In this document: in pieces, positions 34,852-49,800 of the stretch | Layout: each line of letters opens with the position of its first letter | Numbering within the stretch: the stretch's first letter is position 1 | Source of the DNA: Membranipora membranacea | Lineage: Eukaryota > Bryozoa > Gymnolaemata > Cheilostomatida > Membraniporidae | Length of the DNA stretch: 60,000 nucleotides | Assembly (NCBI GenBank): GCA_914767715.1 | Contig: OU612075.1 | Location: 2,048,001-2,108,000, forward strand | Reading direction: 5' to 3' | The notes under the pieces: generated by a model | What the model saw: only the letters and a program-made list of their open reading frames with translations | Told to the model about the DNA's origin: nothing | Databases searched by the model: none | Position numbers and translations under genes: made by a program

Positions 34852-37800
34852 ATGGAGGGGGAGACAGCGACGGGTATCTCCAAGACATTTGGAGTGGCAG
34901 ACTATGTCGTATTTTCACTATGTTTACTTGTCTCAGCAGCAATAGGTAAGTCATTGTAACAATTCTGGGTGGTCTTTCAATTGAAACAGCAAAATTCGCA
35001 AACTGATCATGTTAATGAGTGACCGAGAGCTGCTGTTCTCTCACTTTCAAATCACTCAGTCATTGATGGAGCTATATACATTCTGAGTGAGCGATTTCGG
35101 AACAAATTTATCTAATTGTAAGACCAAGTGAGTGATAATTTTGAGTGATGTGATAGTGATAACATGCTTTAGTAAAGCATCGCTCTTTCTAATTTGAAGC
35201 CCCCTGATTGATAGCGCTGGTTGATCTTGTGAAGCTGACCTGTTGTTATGTTTATATGTAACCTAGAGGAGCTGATATCAGCTAAAGTTTAGTTTAGCTA
35301 GTTTGAAGTGACTTAATGTTAGCTAGCACTGAATTTTGGCTAGCTGAGGGTAGTTTCCATACAAAATAAAGGTGGTGCGTAAATGGTAGTTAGGCTTATA
35401 TTTGGCTATTTAAAACCTGTGCAAAATGGGGAACATTTCCTTTGGAAATACTTTGATCCACTATAATAGTTTCACATTGGCAGTTTTGCAATCAAAATTG
35501 AGATTTTGCTCCCAACGATAACGACATATATGTAAAAAAGGATCGGAAAGTCTGACGGAAAAATCTGCAATGTGAATGCCTCTTCAGCTATTTCATGAAT
35601 GCTGGTAGCTTCTATCCTGTACTGAGATTTTGCTTTGAATACCAATTTTTAGCTTACTAGTATTGTTGTCAAACTCTCACACAAAACTGATGCCGGTAAA
35701 TTGATCTCTTATGAGCTCATGCAGTGGGGAAATACCCTGGTTACACGTCTGTTTGCCGAATAGAATGGGTACGTCAAAAGGAAATAGTCAAATTAATACT
35801 GGAAACTTTCAAGGGTGGTTTAACCTTTGCTAAATCCGCCTCACAAGGCCAGAGGAAGTATCAGGGACAGATTCTCTAACAACCATTCGATCGCTTCGGT
35901 TAACTGCTGACATAGAATTTAAATTATAAGAAATATCTGCTGTTTGGTTTTTAGGCTTTGAAATTTCTCAAGTCGTAATATGGCTGGGTATGATAACAGG
36001 CAACAGGAAAATGTCACAGTGGGAAAAGAGACGGATTAATTTTTTTATAGCGCTTATGGGTTTATGGGAAGATATAATTTATCTCCTCTTGGCAAGAAGC
36101 CAACCCAGCTGACAGCCAGACATGCATAACCTAAAATAAGCATCAATTCAAAAATTAATGAGGTCAGCTTCTAGAATGGCACAAATAAGAGATGCAGAGC
36201 AGGCCCAAAGTGGGGTCAGTGTCCTAAGTTAAGTTCATTAGTCGCGTTGAATTAAGTGATCTCTTTGGCTGATGAACTACATTAAGTTCTTTGGTCGTTG
36301 TTAATCTAGATCAAGTTTGTCCCCTCTGAGGTTGCAAATGTTTGGTATACCAAACATTTGCAACCACAGAGGGGTCAAACTTGATCTGACATTAACCGGA
36401 GGGACAACAATTATAAAGATTACGAATTTTAGTTTTTGGGCCTTTTAGATTCAGGATCGCCATATTCGTTATTCCACAGGCTCATTGTTGGGTAGTCTAA
36501 GTACTCAGACGGGCGCAATGCAATGTTAGTGGCACTCATTGTGTTTGATAACGTAATGCCACTAACTCGCATTGCAGCCGTCTGAGTACTGAGTGACTAA
36601 TTGTTAGGCAACCTATAGAATTCGAACACAGGTCCAAAATGTTGAAAATAATATCCACCTTAGATAATACAGATATGATATAAATTATGATAACGACAAT
36701 AATAATATAAAATGAATTATTTTTGAATAAATTCCTTCTTTTTTTCCAGGTATCTATTTTGGATGCACAGGAAAGAAACAGAGCACAACACGAGAATTTC
36801 TTCTGGCGGACAAATCTATGTCCATTGTTCCTGTGTCCATGAGCATGTTGGCAAGGTAAGACATAATACCAAATTTACGTTGTCCCGTCGTCGGGGACCG
36901 TTGGGCGGGGAGCAAAGTCTGGGGGGCTCAGACTACGCTGTCCCTAATCTAAAAATGACTTTTCAGCCAAATCGCTTGCAATCCATTAACCAAAGGCAAA
37001 TTAATTATACTTCTTCTATACATTTGTATATAAATGTGTGCCCTTATACATGTTTATATGAATACAAAGATATATGCATTTATGTACATATTTATGTATG
37101 AAATGTTAATGTATATAAATTGTACATATATATGTATATATGTAAATATATACATGGAGTTTGTATATGTATCAAAAATCATATTATATTCTTACACAGT
37201 TTTATGTCAGCAGTAGCCATACTAGGAATGCCTGCAGAGATATATAGCTACGGTACAATGTACTGTTGGATAGCTCTATCATACATATCTTCTATGTACC
37301 TAGCTGCACATGTATATATACCTGTATTCTACAAGCTTCAGGTCACAAGCGCTTATGAGGTAAGTACATAGTACGTACATAATAGACATACTTTTGAAGT
37401 AAGTACATAATACATACCTAATAGACGTACTTGTGGGGTAAGTACATAATAGAAACATAAGTGATTTAACACTGCTCAATGCTGTAGACCGCTTTGGTTT
37501 GGGTTTAATTAAAGGTAACGTATACACAATGTATATAGCAACAATTGTACATGATTCTACTGCTCATGACTTAAAAATTCGCTGGTAATAGGAGTATTGG
37601 TTTTAAAGCAGGGATTGTTGTTCAATTCTCCTTGATCCATCTCTGTATTGCAAAAAAAATTTGACTAGCCTTTGATTTGATTGGTACGCTATTGCACTTT
37701 GCTCCTGTGCACCAATCAGTTCAGGTTGGTCATTTTTGCACCGTAGCAACTGAACTGAAAAGACACCCCACCCGCACTGGGGAATGTAAGTTTCCATAGG

Positions 37801-40800
37801 AAAAATGTAAATAGGCCAGTTGGACTAGTTTGTCGCACTGTTGCTACGGCACAGAGAGACCCGTATCAAAGAGTTGATCTGTCAACAGTGTGATGCCATT
37901 GTTGACTTGTCCTCTCTTACTTTTACAGTACCTAGAAATGAGGTTCAATAGAGCTACCAGAATATTAGGAGCATGCTGCTATTTACTGCAGATGGTGAGT
38001 TTTTTATGCCGTGTCAGCAATCTGACAAGTAGTGCTTGAGCCCATTGTTGATATGACGCCCCTACTTATTAGCTGCTGACCACTGCAGTTTGGGTCTTGA
38101 CTATGTGCTGTAGGCTAAGTTTCAGCTCTCAGTTTCCGAAAGGTGGTTTTAACAACAATGAAACATAGTCGCCTCTCAACAAGCCTTCTATGCAATCAGT
38201 TATCGTCAACACCACACATATTACTCATCGGCTAAGCTATTGTCATTCTATAACTTTCTCATATATAAATGTATGTATATTTATATGGATTCTCAAAGTA
38301 ACTATGCTTGCCGCCTATATGACCCAAATCTCAGAATGTCCCAAACACTCCATAATATGTAGTAATTTAATAGGGTATGACTACTTTATCTAGGCAACTT
38401 GAAATTTGAAACAGCTGCCACATTTACAAGCAGCATGATTTTCTTTTACGAGTTACTCGGTGCATTTTTTGACAGATTATGTATATGGCTATAGTATTAT
38501 ATGCACCAAGTTTAGCACTGAGCGCTGTGACGGGTATAAACACATGGGTCTCAGTTCTAGCCATCGGAATCGTCTGCACCTTTTACACTGCATTGGTAAG
38601 TGGATGGTGAGGTAAAGCATGGTTCCTAGTCTCAAAACTATTGGCAAATCCAAGCGTATTTTAGCGTCAGCGCAGCGTAAGCATTTATCATGAAAGGAGT
38701 GGCTAAAGTTTTCTGTTTATATTCCTGCTTCACAAAACTCAACTGCGTACCAATTCATTTTTGTATTTGATATTTGAATTTGCAGTTTTAGGCTTTCAGG
38801 CTACAAAATGAGTAATTAGAATAAGTTCACAAAATGGTCAAACAAATTTCACAATCTTCTCCGTCTAATATGTTTGAGGATAGAATTTTTGGATTTGCAT
38901 ATTGTTCACTACCTGATTGTTACCAGATCTCTACCGAGCAAACTGTTACAGAGTAAATTATCGGAGTGGATGGTCCTCTCTAAAACATGAGTTCATTGCT
39001 TCAAATTATGCGAATCACCCCCTGGATTATAGATAAATTTGATTTTTCACTGTAGGTTATGCATATTTTGTTATCTATTTATATAAATATTGTATTATAA
39101 AATAAATGATTATTTATATTATTTTAGGGTGGAATGAAAGCTGTTATATGGACAGACACAGTACAGACTGTTATCATGTTTACCGGTATGCTGGCAGTAA
39201 TCATACAAGGGTTTATAAACCTCGGAGCGACTAGAGTGTGGAAGGATGCTACAGACAGCGGACGACTGGATTTATTCGAGTAAGTCAATCGGAGTTTAAC
39301 AATCACTCCATCTCCAATAAAGAACAGATTTGATGAAAAAATGAGTGTTTGCAAGGTTTTCTTTGAGAAGAAAGTTGAAAGAACGTAACTGTTTGTGCAT
39401 TTATGATATCGCATGGCCTACCAGCCGAATCAACTCGTCAGAAATGAAGGAGTATACTAAGTTCTTCTCCCTGCCTTAGCGCTTTACAAATAGACTCAAT
39501 ATTTTTCAAGTCTATGTAATCTTGAAACAGGTTTGAAATAAATAAACGGAAAAAGCCTCTGGTGTATTTTCAGTTAATGAAATAATAGGAACGAGAAAAA
39601 CCCGCGTACAAACAAGATTAATAAATTAGCATAACTCGCTATAAAGGAGCGCTGTGGTACTTGATAATGCATGAGGTGAGATAAGATAACTACAAAATAT
39701 GAGACTCAAAGGCCAGGCTAAGTTAGATAAATTTTTTTTTTAAGGCTAAGTTAGATTTATTTTTTTTAAGGCTAAGTTAGATAATAACAAAGTATAACAC
39801 AGTACTGCATATATAAATAACTGAGCCTTGTCACATTGCTCAAGAAAAAATGTAAGGCTCAGTTATATAAAAATGCATTACGTTGTTACACTCATGAGTT
39901 CTTGAGGTGTAAAAAACTCTGTATTTTAGCTGGTCTAAAGTATTTAACCCCGATCCCCTGGAGAGGCACACATTCTGGTCTCTTGTAGTCGGAGGTACTG
40001 TGTACTGGACTGCGACTTACGGTACAAATCAGGCTCAGGTACAGAGAGCTTTAACTCTACCTACTCTACGCAAATCTCAACTGTAAGTCACACATAATAT
40101 CGACGTTCAAAATAAATCTGAGACCTCAAACTGTTTCTCTCTTTAGTCTACAAAAATCGATATTATCACTAGTTGTATCCATGTATATACAAGTATACAT
40201 TTTTGAACGAACCATTCACAAAACAAAGATTTTATCATAAGGTATTGATACAATATTAATAAATTTAAATACTAGCCTGTCTTGACAACCAAGGTTTCAA
40301 AACAGGCTAAATACTTATGAACATACATACAAATATTTTGTAACGTTTAATTCTATTTCTTATCATTTTTTAATGTTTAACTTGAATTAGATTGTTTTTT
40401 TTATCTATTTGTAGAACATTCTGGGTGAACCTGCCGGGCCTTATTCTGGTGGTTATTTTAGGAGGACTTGCAGGACTTATTATCTACTCACATTTTAGAG
40501 ATTGTGACCCGATTATCAGCGGCACCATAACCGCCAGAGATCAGGTACAAAATTACGAATGATCGGTATGATGTGACATATATAATACAATATAACATAA
40601 CATAATGTCAGGCTGGTAAGGTGGGCTTTTGGTTTTACGCCGTTAGTAAATACTATTTTTTCTCTGGTTCCTAGCAGGGGTAATATCTCAAAATACAATG
40701 TAATAATAAGCGTTAAATTCTATGGTCAATTAATACTATTCAACTGTAGTTACTCAAGATAGTTTAACTTAGGGAATTCCCTCCTCAATATTACAAAGGA

Positions 40801-43800
40801 ACTTCACGGGGAAACCCTATTGTAACTTCCTTATTATGACGTGGTTAGGAAAGTTTACAAGAATGCAACAAATTATGTATGACCTGTCTATGTTTATGTC
40901 TACACACTAGGTTAATAAACCAGATTAATATCTCAATTAGTCTATTATGTCAATAATCAAGTGCTTTGTTTAACAAAAGGCAACCCAAAAATAGACTTCG
41001 TTCTACCGTTCACAGTTCTGAACAGAAAAGGCTACTTGATAGAACTAGGACTATCCTTACCCTGACTTGCGGGGGGGGGGGGGGGGGGGAAATGATACTT
41101 CAAAGAGTTAGCTTTACTATTACATAACATATAATTTAATAGTCTACTTATGATAACAAAATTAAATTTCAGCCTTATAAATAATCCCTTTCAATTACAT
41201 CAAAGGATGACTTTAATTCAAGCTCTCCAATAGTTATGTAAACTTATTAAAGTATTTGACCCAAGCGAAGCAGTCTCACTAGCCAAAATAAACTGCTTTA
41301 CGCCCCACTTTAGGTATGCCAATAAATACCCTGAAGTGCCACCTGCCCGGCTAGAAAATATTAGCCTCTTGCGAATTTTGAATTTATTGAAAACAAAATC
41401 AGATGACACTTTAACTTCATAAAATTTGAGATATAAATAAATCTTCAAGGTCTTAAAAATAATTGCCTTACGAAATAATACGGTACTTGCTATATTCTAG
41501 TGAAGTCTGTAATTCTTCTTTGTGAATGCTCCTGTCACTATGTCTTCAAACTAGTAATCTTGAACTCTGTAATTCCTCTTTGTGTACGTCTCTGTCACCG
41601 TGGCTTCAACTTGTAATCTTGAACTCTGTAATGCCTCCTTGTGTACGTCTCTGTCACCGTGGCTTCAACTTGTAATCTTGAACTTTGTAATTCCTCTTTG
41701 TGTACGTCTCTGTCACCGTATCTTCAACTCGTAATCTTGAACTCTGTAATTCCTCTTTGTGTACGTCTCTGTCACCGTGTCTTCAACTCGTAATCTTGAA
41801 CTCTGTAATTCCTCTTTGTGTACGTCTCTGTCACCGTGTCTTCAACTTGTAATCCTGAACTCTGTATTTCACCTCAATAATCTCTTACCACCAATGTCTA
41901 TAATTGATACTCTTGGTAAACCCTTGCTACCAAAGTCTAAAATGCTACCACTCTGACAAACCCTTGCTGCCAAAGTCCAAAAATGATACTACAACTTACT
42001 ACGGTGGGCCCTGCCTTATATAGGGTGTTAGGATTGTTGAGTTGGCACGTTGCAATAATGTTGAGGTGACGCATAAAAAATTCCGTTTGCTGATAAGTAG
42101 AACATTTGCTAGGGTCGATATTTTGCAATGATGCTGACTGTTTGCTGACTATACATGACTCATAAACCCAAGATTAATTATAAAACATATGATAAATATT
42201 GGTTAGCACATGGCATCGCTACGTATGTCATTTATTTGATAATAAATAATTATTAAACATAAAAATGATCTTACTCCTATTCTAGAGTTTCCAGTATGTA
42301 TAAGTTATGTTAATCATAGAATTAATAATAATTCTACAGCCATCAGTTTTTCTAATGCTGCTTTCCATGACCAGATAAATAGTCACAACTAAAAACCAAT
42401 AATAAATAAATAATCATAGTGTAGTGGCTAATAAAATGGGGGGGGGGGGGGGGATAGCATTGATTAAAAGGTCACTGTTGCAATAAACATTGTTGAACAC
42501 TATTTTTGTTGAGGCAGTTGTGTCTCTTATAGTTGCTGCCTAAATTTACATATTGCTAACTAATTATCTTCCTAATTATATTTTTGTTTCATAATAATTA
42601 AACTGAAGCTAAATCGAACATCCTTCAATCATTATTAGCACGCCAAGCATTTAGCGCTTGATATAATGATCAGTTATGCCTTAATGATCGGCTCCTTTGT
42701 GCTACACTTTTGCATCGTACGGCAGATTATTTAAGATAGTACAATAAGTTACATTTTGCTAGCTCAGCATACCAAGGCTAAATAAATTAAACATCTCTGA
42801 GTAAGCCATGGAATAACACAAGCATTTAAGATATTACAATAAGTTACATTTTGCTAGCTCAGCAGATCAAGGCTAAATAAATTAAACATCTCTGAGTAAG
42901 CCATGGAATAACACAAGCATGCTTTTAGCGCATGCACAGTTTATAAACCATTAATTTGCACTGTGCCGTCCATAATAATCATAATTCAATTGATAAATAC
43001 AGGGCCTATAAGGCTGCTGCTTACCTACACTAATAAATATCAGTATAATAACTATGGTATTTGTCAGGAGTTACAAAAATGCTCCTGACAATAATACAAT
43101 TTGATTTGTTAGTTAGTTATCTATTTTATTTTATCTTTAGACAAAATAAAAACAACTACGCCTCTTTTTGCAGGCAAAATGTATGTACAATTATGTTTCA
43201 AATGATATAGTCTGAAGGTTAGTTAGGTACTTTGTGGATATATAGGGAAAGTGGAAAACTTCGTTTTAATTCGAACTTGATAAAACAACTTGGGTTTGAG
43301 GCTAAACACAAAAATGAAAAATCCCAAGTTTGATGTGATAATAAAAATTAAATCAAATGTGTCTATGAATATTATGCTATGGGTAACATATTGAAAGGCA
43401 GGTTACGATGTGGCACTTTGATCTGAACTGAAAAGGAAAGAAAAACAAGCAACAGGTCTGCATATGGATATGAATATATTAGTGTTGAGCAAGATATGAC
43501 TCAAAATTATATATATGTACAAAAAGGAAACAAAACAAATGGCGATTTGATATTTATGGATTGTAATGAATCACGTTAGGTAGGAAGCATATCAAGTTGA
43601 ACATGTTGATGTTAAAATATGAAACGCATTGGTTTTACGATAAAATAAAAAATAGAAAAGATAATATTTGCATTTAGGGTTTCGAAAGTAGCTACGACTC
43701 TCCGTATGCTTGGTTCTCTGTTTATACATCATCTATCTCTGTTTACAATCTGTTCTGGTGTTGTCTGCTGAGTGGGACCATCATGGTCCCCGTACCCTCA

Positions 43801-46800
43801 CCCAGCAGTATGGCCTACTCTACCTCTTAGGGTGACCTGACCAGGGACTGTATTCTGGATGGAGGGGTCTTGCTCCATTAGTTAGGTAGGTTGCTTGACT
43901 TCGTTTTTGTTGTGGATTTACCGACAAAATCTCCCACTCTGTTCAATGTAAGAGATGAGAGACATGTGGTCCGCTTGGTCTAGATCAATGTTGTCTCTTA
44001 GACATATGTAATTTTGGCATTTGTTTAAGAAGTGGAAGACAGTTTCATCCTCCATGAGGCATGAGCAAGTTGGTGTGTATGTCTGCCTCACTTTATATAG
44101 GAAGGCTTGAAGTTTTGTTTGACCTGTCATGAGGCTGCATAGCTGTCCAGTGATTTCTCGTGGAAGGCTCATTGGTATAGGTTTCTTTATTAAGTGTGTC
44201 ACTGCCAACTGGCCTAGCAGTCCTTCGCTATTGTGATAATGTGGTAATCCGATGTGACAGGGTTTGGCATTTGAAGTGTAGTTGTTGATCTTTATCCTTA
44301 TCTTTCTGTCTTTCAAGAAACTAGAGATCAGCTGAATAAACTCTTGATTGAAGCCTAGTTTGGATAGTCTGTATAACAAGCCGTCATGCCAAATGCTATC
44401 GAATGCTTTTTGTAGATCAATAAATAGGCCTGCAGTAGCAAAGTTTTTGGCACAGTTGTGCTGTATTGTTGTTATCATCTGGGATAAGTAGGTGCTTGTT
44501 GACTTTCTTTTTCTAAATCCATGTTGATCCTTATCTAGCCAGTTGTTTTCTTCCACAATGTCTCTGAGCCTGGATTCAATGATTCTCTCGAATAACTTCC
44601 CAACTACTGAACTCAGAGTGATCGGTCTGTAGTTGGCTGTATCACTGTAGTCCTTCCTTCCTGGTTTACGGAGAAACACCACAATGTTGTTGTCTGTAAA
44701 TGGCCATCTCTGTGTGGATAGAATTTTGTTGAATAGGATTAGGAGGTTGATGTGGAATTGGCTTTCACTAATCTTTAACATATCTGGGTGTATTCCGTCT
44801 CCGTCAGCTCCCTTCCCATTTGATTTGGTGGCGTTGATGGCATTGATTAATTCCTCCTCTGTGACCTTAGCCATTAATTCTACGAACTTATTATCGTTGC
44901 TTTTTTGGCTGTTTGTTACTTCTTGAAACCATTGTTGTGAAAAGTTTGAACCCTCCAAGTGTTTGCCTTGGAAGATCTGTTGAAAGAAAGTGTCTGCCTT
45001 TAGATCATCTTGCAGAATCAACTGCCCATTTTGCTTCATTGCACCAATGTGTGTTTTTTCAGGTTTAACATATATATCAATATCAATATATAATGCATTA
45101 TCATTAAATTATAACTTTATCATTCGCGACTTAACAAAACGTATACTTTAATGTAATAAGAAAAAATATAATATGATATGATGTAATTCGGTGTAGTGTA
45201 ATATAGAAAAAATAATATAATGGCTATAATTATAATATCATAGTAGCTGAAACATTTTATTGGTTCACGCTTCTTGCAGCATATAGGATCTGACTCACCA
45301 ACTGCTTTCTGCACCGCATCTTCAGCACTCCAAAAGTTACACTTGATTGTTGAGAAGCCCACTTTCTCTAATATCTATTGAATCAGGTCAAGTGAATTCC
45401 AATCGAATCAGTGATTGATTGTAACCTACATATTTTCTTTTTGCAGCTCTACCCGTTGTTCGTATTAGAAGTATTAGGTCATTTACCGGGCTTACCAGGA
45501 CTAATCGTAGCAGCAGTAGCCAGTGGTGCCCTCAGGTGAGCCATAATAATGTAATATATGTATTTTTGAAGGACAAATATACAACTGCCAAAATAGTTCA
45601 GTATCACAATTAAAAGTGGTAGTTTTTGTTTCGCTAACAACTCAAGGAGTTGGTCAAATGTAACAATAATTCAATTCTAACAAGTTATGCTATTTTATCT
45701 TTCCCCCATTTCTTGGTTCTGAGGTAGACATTCATGTTATGATGCTTTGAATTTTTACCATCCTTATTTCACTCTGTATTTTAACAGCACAGTAAGCTCA
45801 GGCTTGAACTCGCTATCAGCCGTAATCCTGACTGACATTGTCCGCCCCTTGAAGAAGGAGCTAATGACTGATGAAAAGGCGGCCATTGTTACTAAAATCA
45901 TTGCTGCCTCCCTGGGTGTTCTATGTATAGGTCTGACCTTTGTTGTCTCTTTACTTGGAGGAATACTTCAGGTAAGAGTGTGGTCAAATTAAGTTCAGTT
46001 CAAGTGCAGCTTTCATGAAGTTGAAGAGAGACATTGCTAATGGTTAGCCAATGCGTTGACTCCGACTGGCTGTGGCCCCAAAAAAACAGTCAATGCTATA
46101 GAGTAAGAGAGAGAATGTTAAAATATTGGGATGTAGATATCATGTGCCCTTTTGGGTCATGTTTACTTTTGTGATTCAGCTATAAATTCTTTTCAGCTGC
46201 TAATGGGGATTTATAACTACAACATATTACTTGAGATCTTTTGGAAATTCCAGATTCAAGATGCATTGTGGGAATGATGTAAGCATCATTGCTTTCTATC
46301 GCATTTTCATGTGTCGATGGCACTTGCTCCCAACACTGATCATGTTCACTCGATGAGAAGTTGAATAGAATTGAGTGGATTAAATGGATGGATTTTAATG
46401 AATTAACTACATGAATTTAAAGTGCAATGTTATTACAAAGTCCTCCACTGATAACTGCTCATAGTAGCTGTCTATTTGAGACTATATCTAACCACAATTC
46501 TTTTCCTAATTGTATAGGCAGCCATTTCGTTTTTTGGAATCTGCGGTGGACCAATCCTGGGCATATTCACTCTCGGTATGTTCTTCCCTTGTGCCAATGG
46601 TAAAGGTGCTTTTGTTGGACTTCTCTTCAGCATGAGTGAGTATTTTATATCCCTTTTATTCTCTCTCAAGAAGCTAAAATCAAAGTTAAATCGTCAAAAT
46701 GATGCGGCTGGGTATTCATGAAGATGATAGATTGTACATCTGAATAGAGTAGAAAAAAAGCAAAGGTGAATTTGTGGCCCCAACCTTTATTCTCCTCTTC

Positions 46801-49800
46801 GAAAGCCTCCCTTGTCATAAGTTTTATGGGATCTGACAATAAAACCGAAACCAATTTTCCACTGCAACCAACACAGTTTTACTTTTGCTGGCACACATAC
46901 ACCTGGAGACTATTATACAAAAAAAACATACATACAACTATCCACATAAAAAATGAACTAACTTGTGTACTTACAGTTTTCACTTTGTGGATCGGTCTTG
47001 GAGCTCAGTTCAGTAAACCGTACTTATACAAATACCCCACTTCTGTCGCCGGATGTCCAGTACAAAACTCGTCTCTTACATTGAACAGCACCCTCCTAAC
47101 GGGAGGTGACAGTATGTCATACGATGATATATCCAACAACATGACAGAGACAATGGGCACTACACAATCAGTAGAAGAACTGCTGAAACAAAAGTAAGAT
47201 CATTTAACTGATTGCCTCCATCATCAATTCATCAGTTTTGAGTTGTCCAATAGTTTTAAAATATCTAATAGTTTGCGTTGAGTTATTTACAACAGACAGG
47301 GGCCTTCCTAATAATAGTTAGTCATTTATGCTAGTTTGTCTGATGAGATGAGGCCCACCTTTAAACCAAATAGAAGGGGACAAAAAATTTCAGCTCCAAT
47401 CAATTATCATTAATCTAATTTATCATAATTTCCATGATAAAACTAACACTGCTTGTTCAATAGGATTCATAACCAAGAGTTACAAATTGATGCATTTTTT
47501 TGGCATCTATATCATTTTTCTGGAAAACGTTTTGTCAAAAGTGTCATTAAATAAGAAACAAAAAAAAGGTGACACAAAAACAATATTGAATGGTTATAGA
47601 TTTTAGTGTATCATGTAATATTGTCATTTGAGATGCTGCGTAACGTAAAAGATAGATATTATATTATTTGATATACATTTTTTATACAGCCGGGTGGGAG
47701 TACAGGCTATATACAGTCTGTCTTATATGTGGCTATCTGGGTTTGCAGTGATGGTCTGTAATGTAGTTGGACTCATAGTCAGCGTCATCACAGGTAAGGT
47801 AAAGCGTGGAAAAATACTGTCATTGTTGAACACCATCCAAAAAAACAAAAAAACAAATCTTCTGGAGTCAGGAGAAGGTCATGACAGATCATTCAACCCA
47901 TTATATACCCTGAGCAGTGAACCTGATTAGTAGTAGGATGATTCAATAACGTAACTATTAATCCTTACTATCTGAGGATGGTGTTTGCTCCCCCCCCCCA
48001 GGCTATTATAGTATTTTAGGTGCAGGAGTCAGAAGTTTAAATTCATCAGGGTCAAATTAAGTTCAGGGTCAACAGTTGAAGAACATGTGAATTTCCAGGT
48101 GATTATATGATGTCACAAAGGCCCTAATAAGTCACAATAGGCCTGAATTGAAGCTAACTGGTGTTGGTTTGAGCTTAAGATTCCTGTCTCAATGCATATA
48201 GAGTGTGTAGGTCTGCAGTGTAGTCTTTACCATTAGCAAACTCATAACTTTACCTTTACTGATGAGGGACTTGTATTTTGCAGGTGGGAATGACGCAGAA
48301 TCAGTGGATCCAAAGCTTATAACACCAGTCATCAATAGATTTTGCTGTTGCCTTCCTTTATCATTCAGAAAAAAATTCTACTGCGGTGTTGAACACGGCA
48401 CTGATGAAGATAGGGATTCTGTAAGTAATGGATACACATAGTTTGAGACTACTCAAAGACCTAAGCATATTACTCTCATTCTCTGCATTATGATGTCACT
48501 GTCTCCCGGAAGTACTTGTTTCTTTTATTGCAGATCCGGGAGACTGTACAACATAATGCAGAGAATGAGAGTTACATTCCCTTGTGGAATTGGCACTTTT
48601 TCCACCATCAATAATTCATGCCAAGTAGAGCATCGGATTTTTTTACCATGCAAATCTGACACAAATTTATCATAAGTAACTGCCTGACTATAACATCATC
48701 ATCTTTGAAGCGGAGAGAGTTATCCTCTCTTGGGTACAGGTACTGGGACCCATAGTGCTCATGCCGCACCCTATACCCATGCCCACCGGAAATCCGGCTG
48801 CTCTTTATATCGAAGAGGCAGAGGAGGTTCTTTTTACTGTGTGTGGGGTGTGCAAACACACAGTGGACCTCCGGTATTTTTAGTCCCGTTCTGCAAAGGA
48901 CCTGGCTAGGATGAATGGTGTGCCAGTACCAAATCAGAAATAGCTGCCGGCGCCGGGAATTGAACCTGGACTTCAAAGATCACAAGTCTGCACCCTTAAC
49001 CATTAGACCACTCCTGACTCCTGACTATAACATGCTTTGGTCTTTGGGTAGTCTTTAACCACTAGCCTGCAGAATCTAGGTCAGGTATGGCTGTTTCCTC
49101 AATGGCAAAGTTGTAGTTTATTGTACTAGTTAGCAGTCTGCAGGATTTTGACACAAGGCAGACACATGGGTCCTGCCTTATGAGATGATGCAAACATTCC
49201 GGGCATATATCATGTTCATGTCCTCTACTGAGAGGCAGTCACAGTTCGTAGTTGGCCACATTTTTAGTGAGAACTAAATTTGATCAACACATGTGCATAG
49301 ACTGTAGGAACATAAACTAGAATATAATTATATCGTACTGAAGGCTTCATGGAAGCAGTCTTGATTTTCTTGGCGTCAAATTATAAAAGAGTTGGATCAA
49401 ATTCTCAAACATACAATAAGCAATTTTGAGTTCATCAGAGGGAACAAGCTAAACAATTAGATATAATGTCAAAATCTTTATTACTGCAAAGGAGTAGTGT
49501 CCACTTACTCATATAGCAGACAACTCAGAGAGAATTTCTAAATTGTATAAAATGTTTGGTCACAAATTGCTTTTTCTTTGACCGTATCATGGGGGAATGA
49601 ATCATGAGGTTGATTATGGTTAAACTGTCGATACTGGACAAAACTGAAATAGTTATACACATTGATATGAATTCATATTATTTCATTGATTTCATTGATT
49701 TCATGATTTCATTTCATGAATTCATATGAATTCATAATTATGGTTATACATTATCTCTGAATATAGAATCTATGTTTCCAGCGGCGAAAAATATTATGCG

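Noticed and set aside
44684-44926. 80-codon plus-strand frame within the LINE
   Set aside because: It is antisense to the conserved reverse-transcriptase frame, which has clear motifs.
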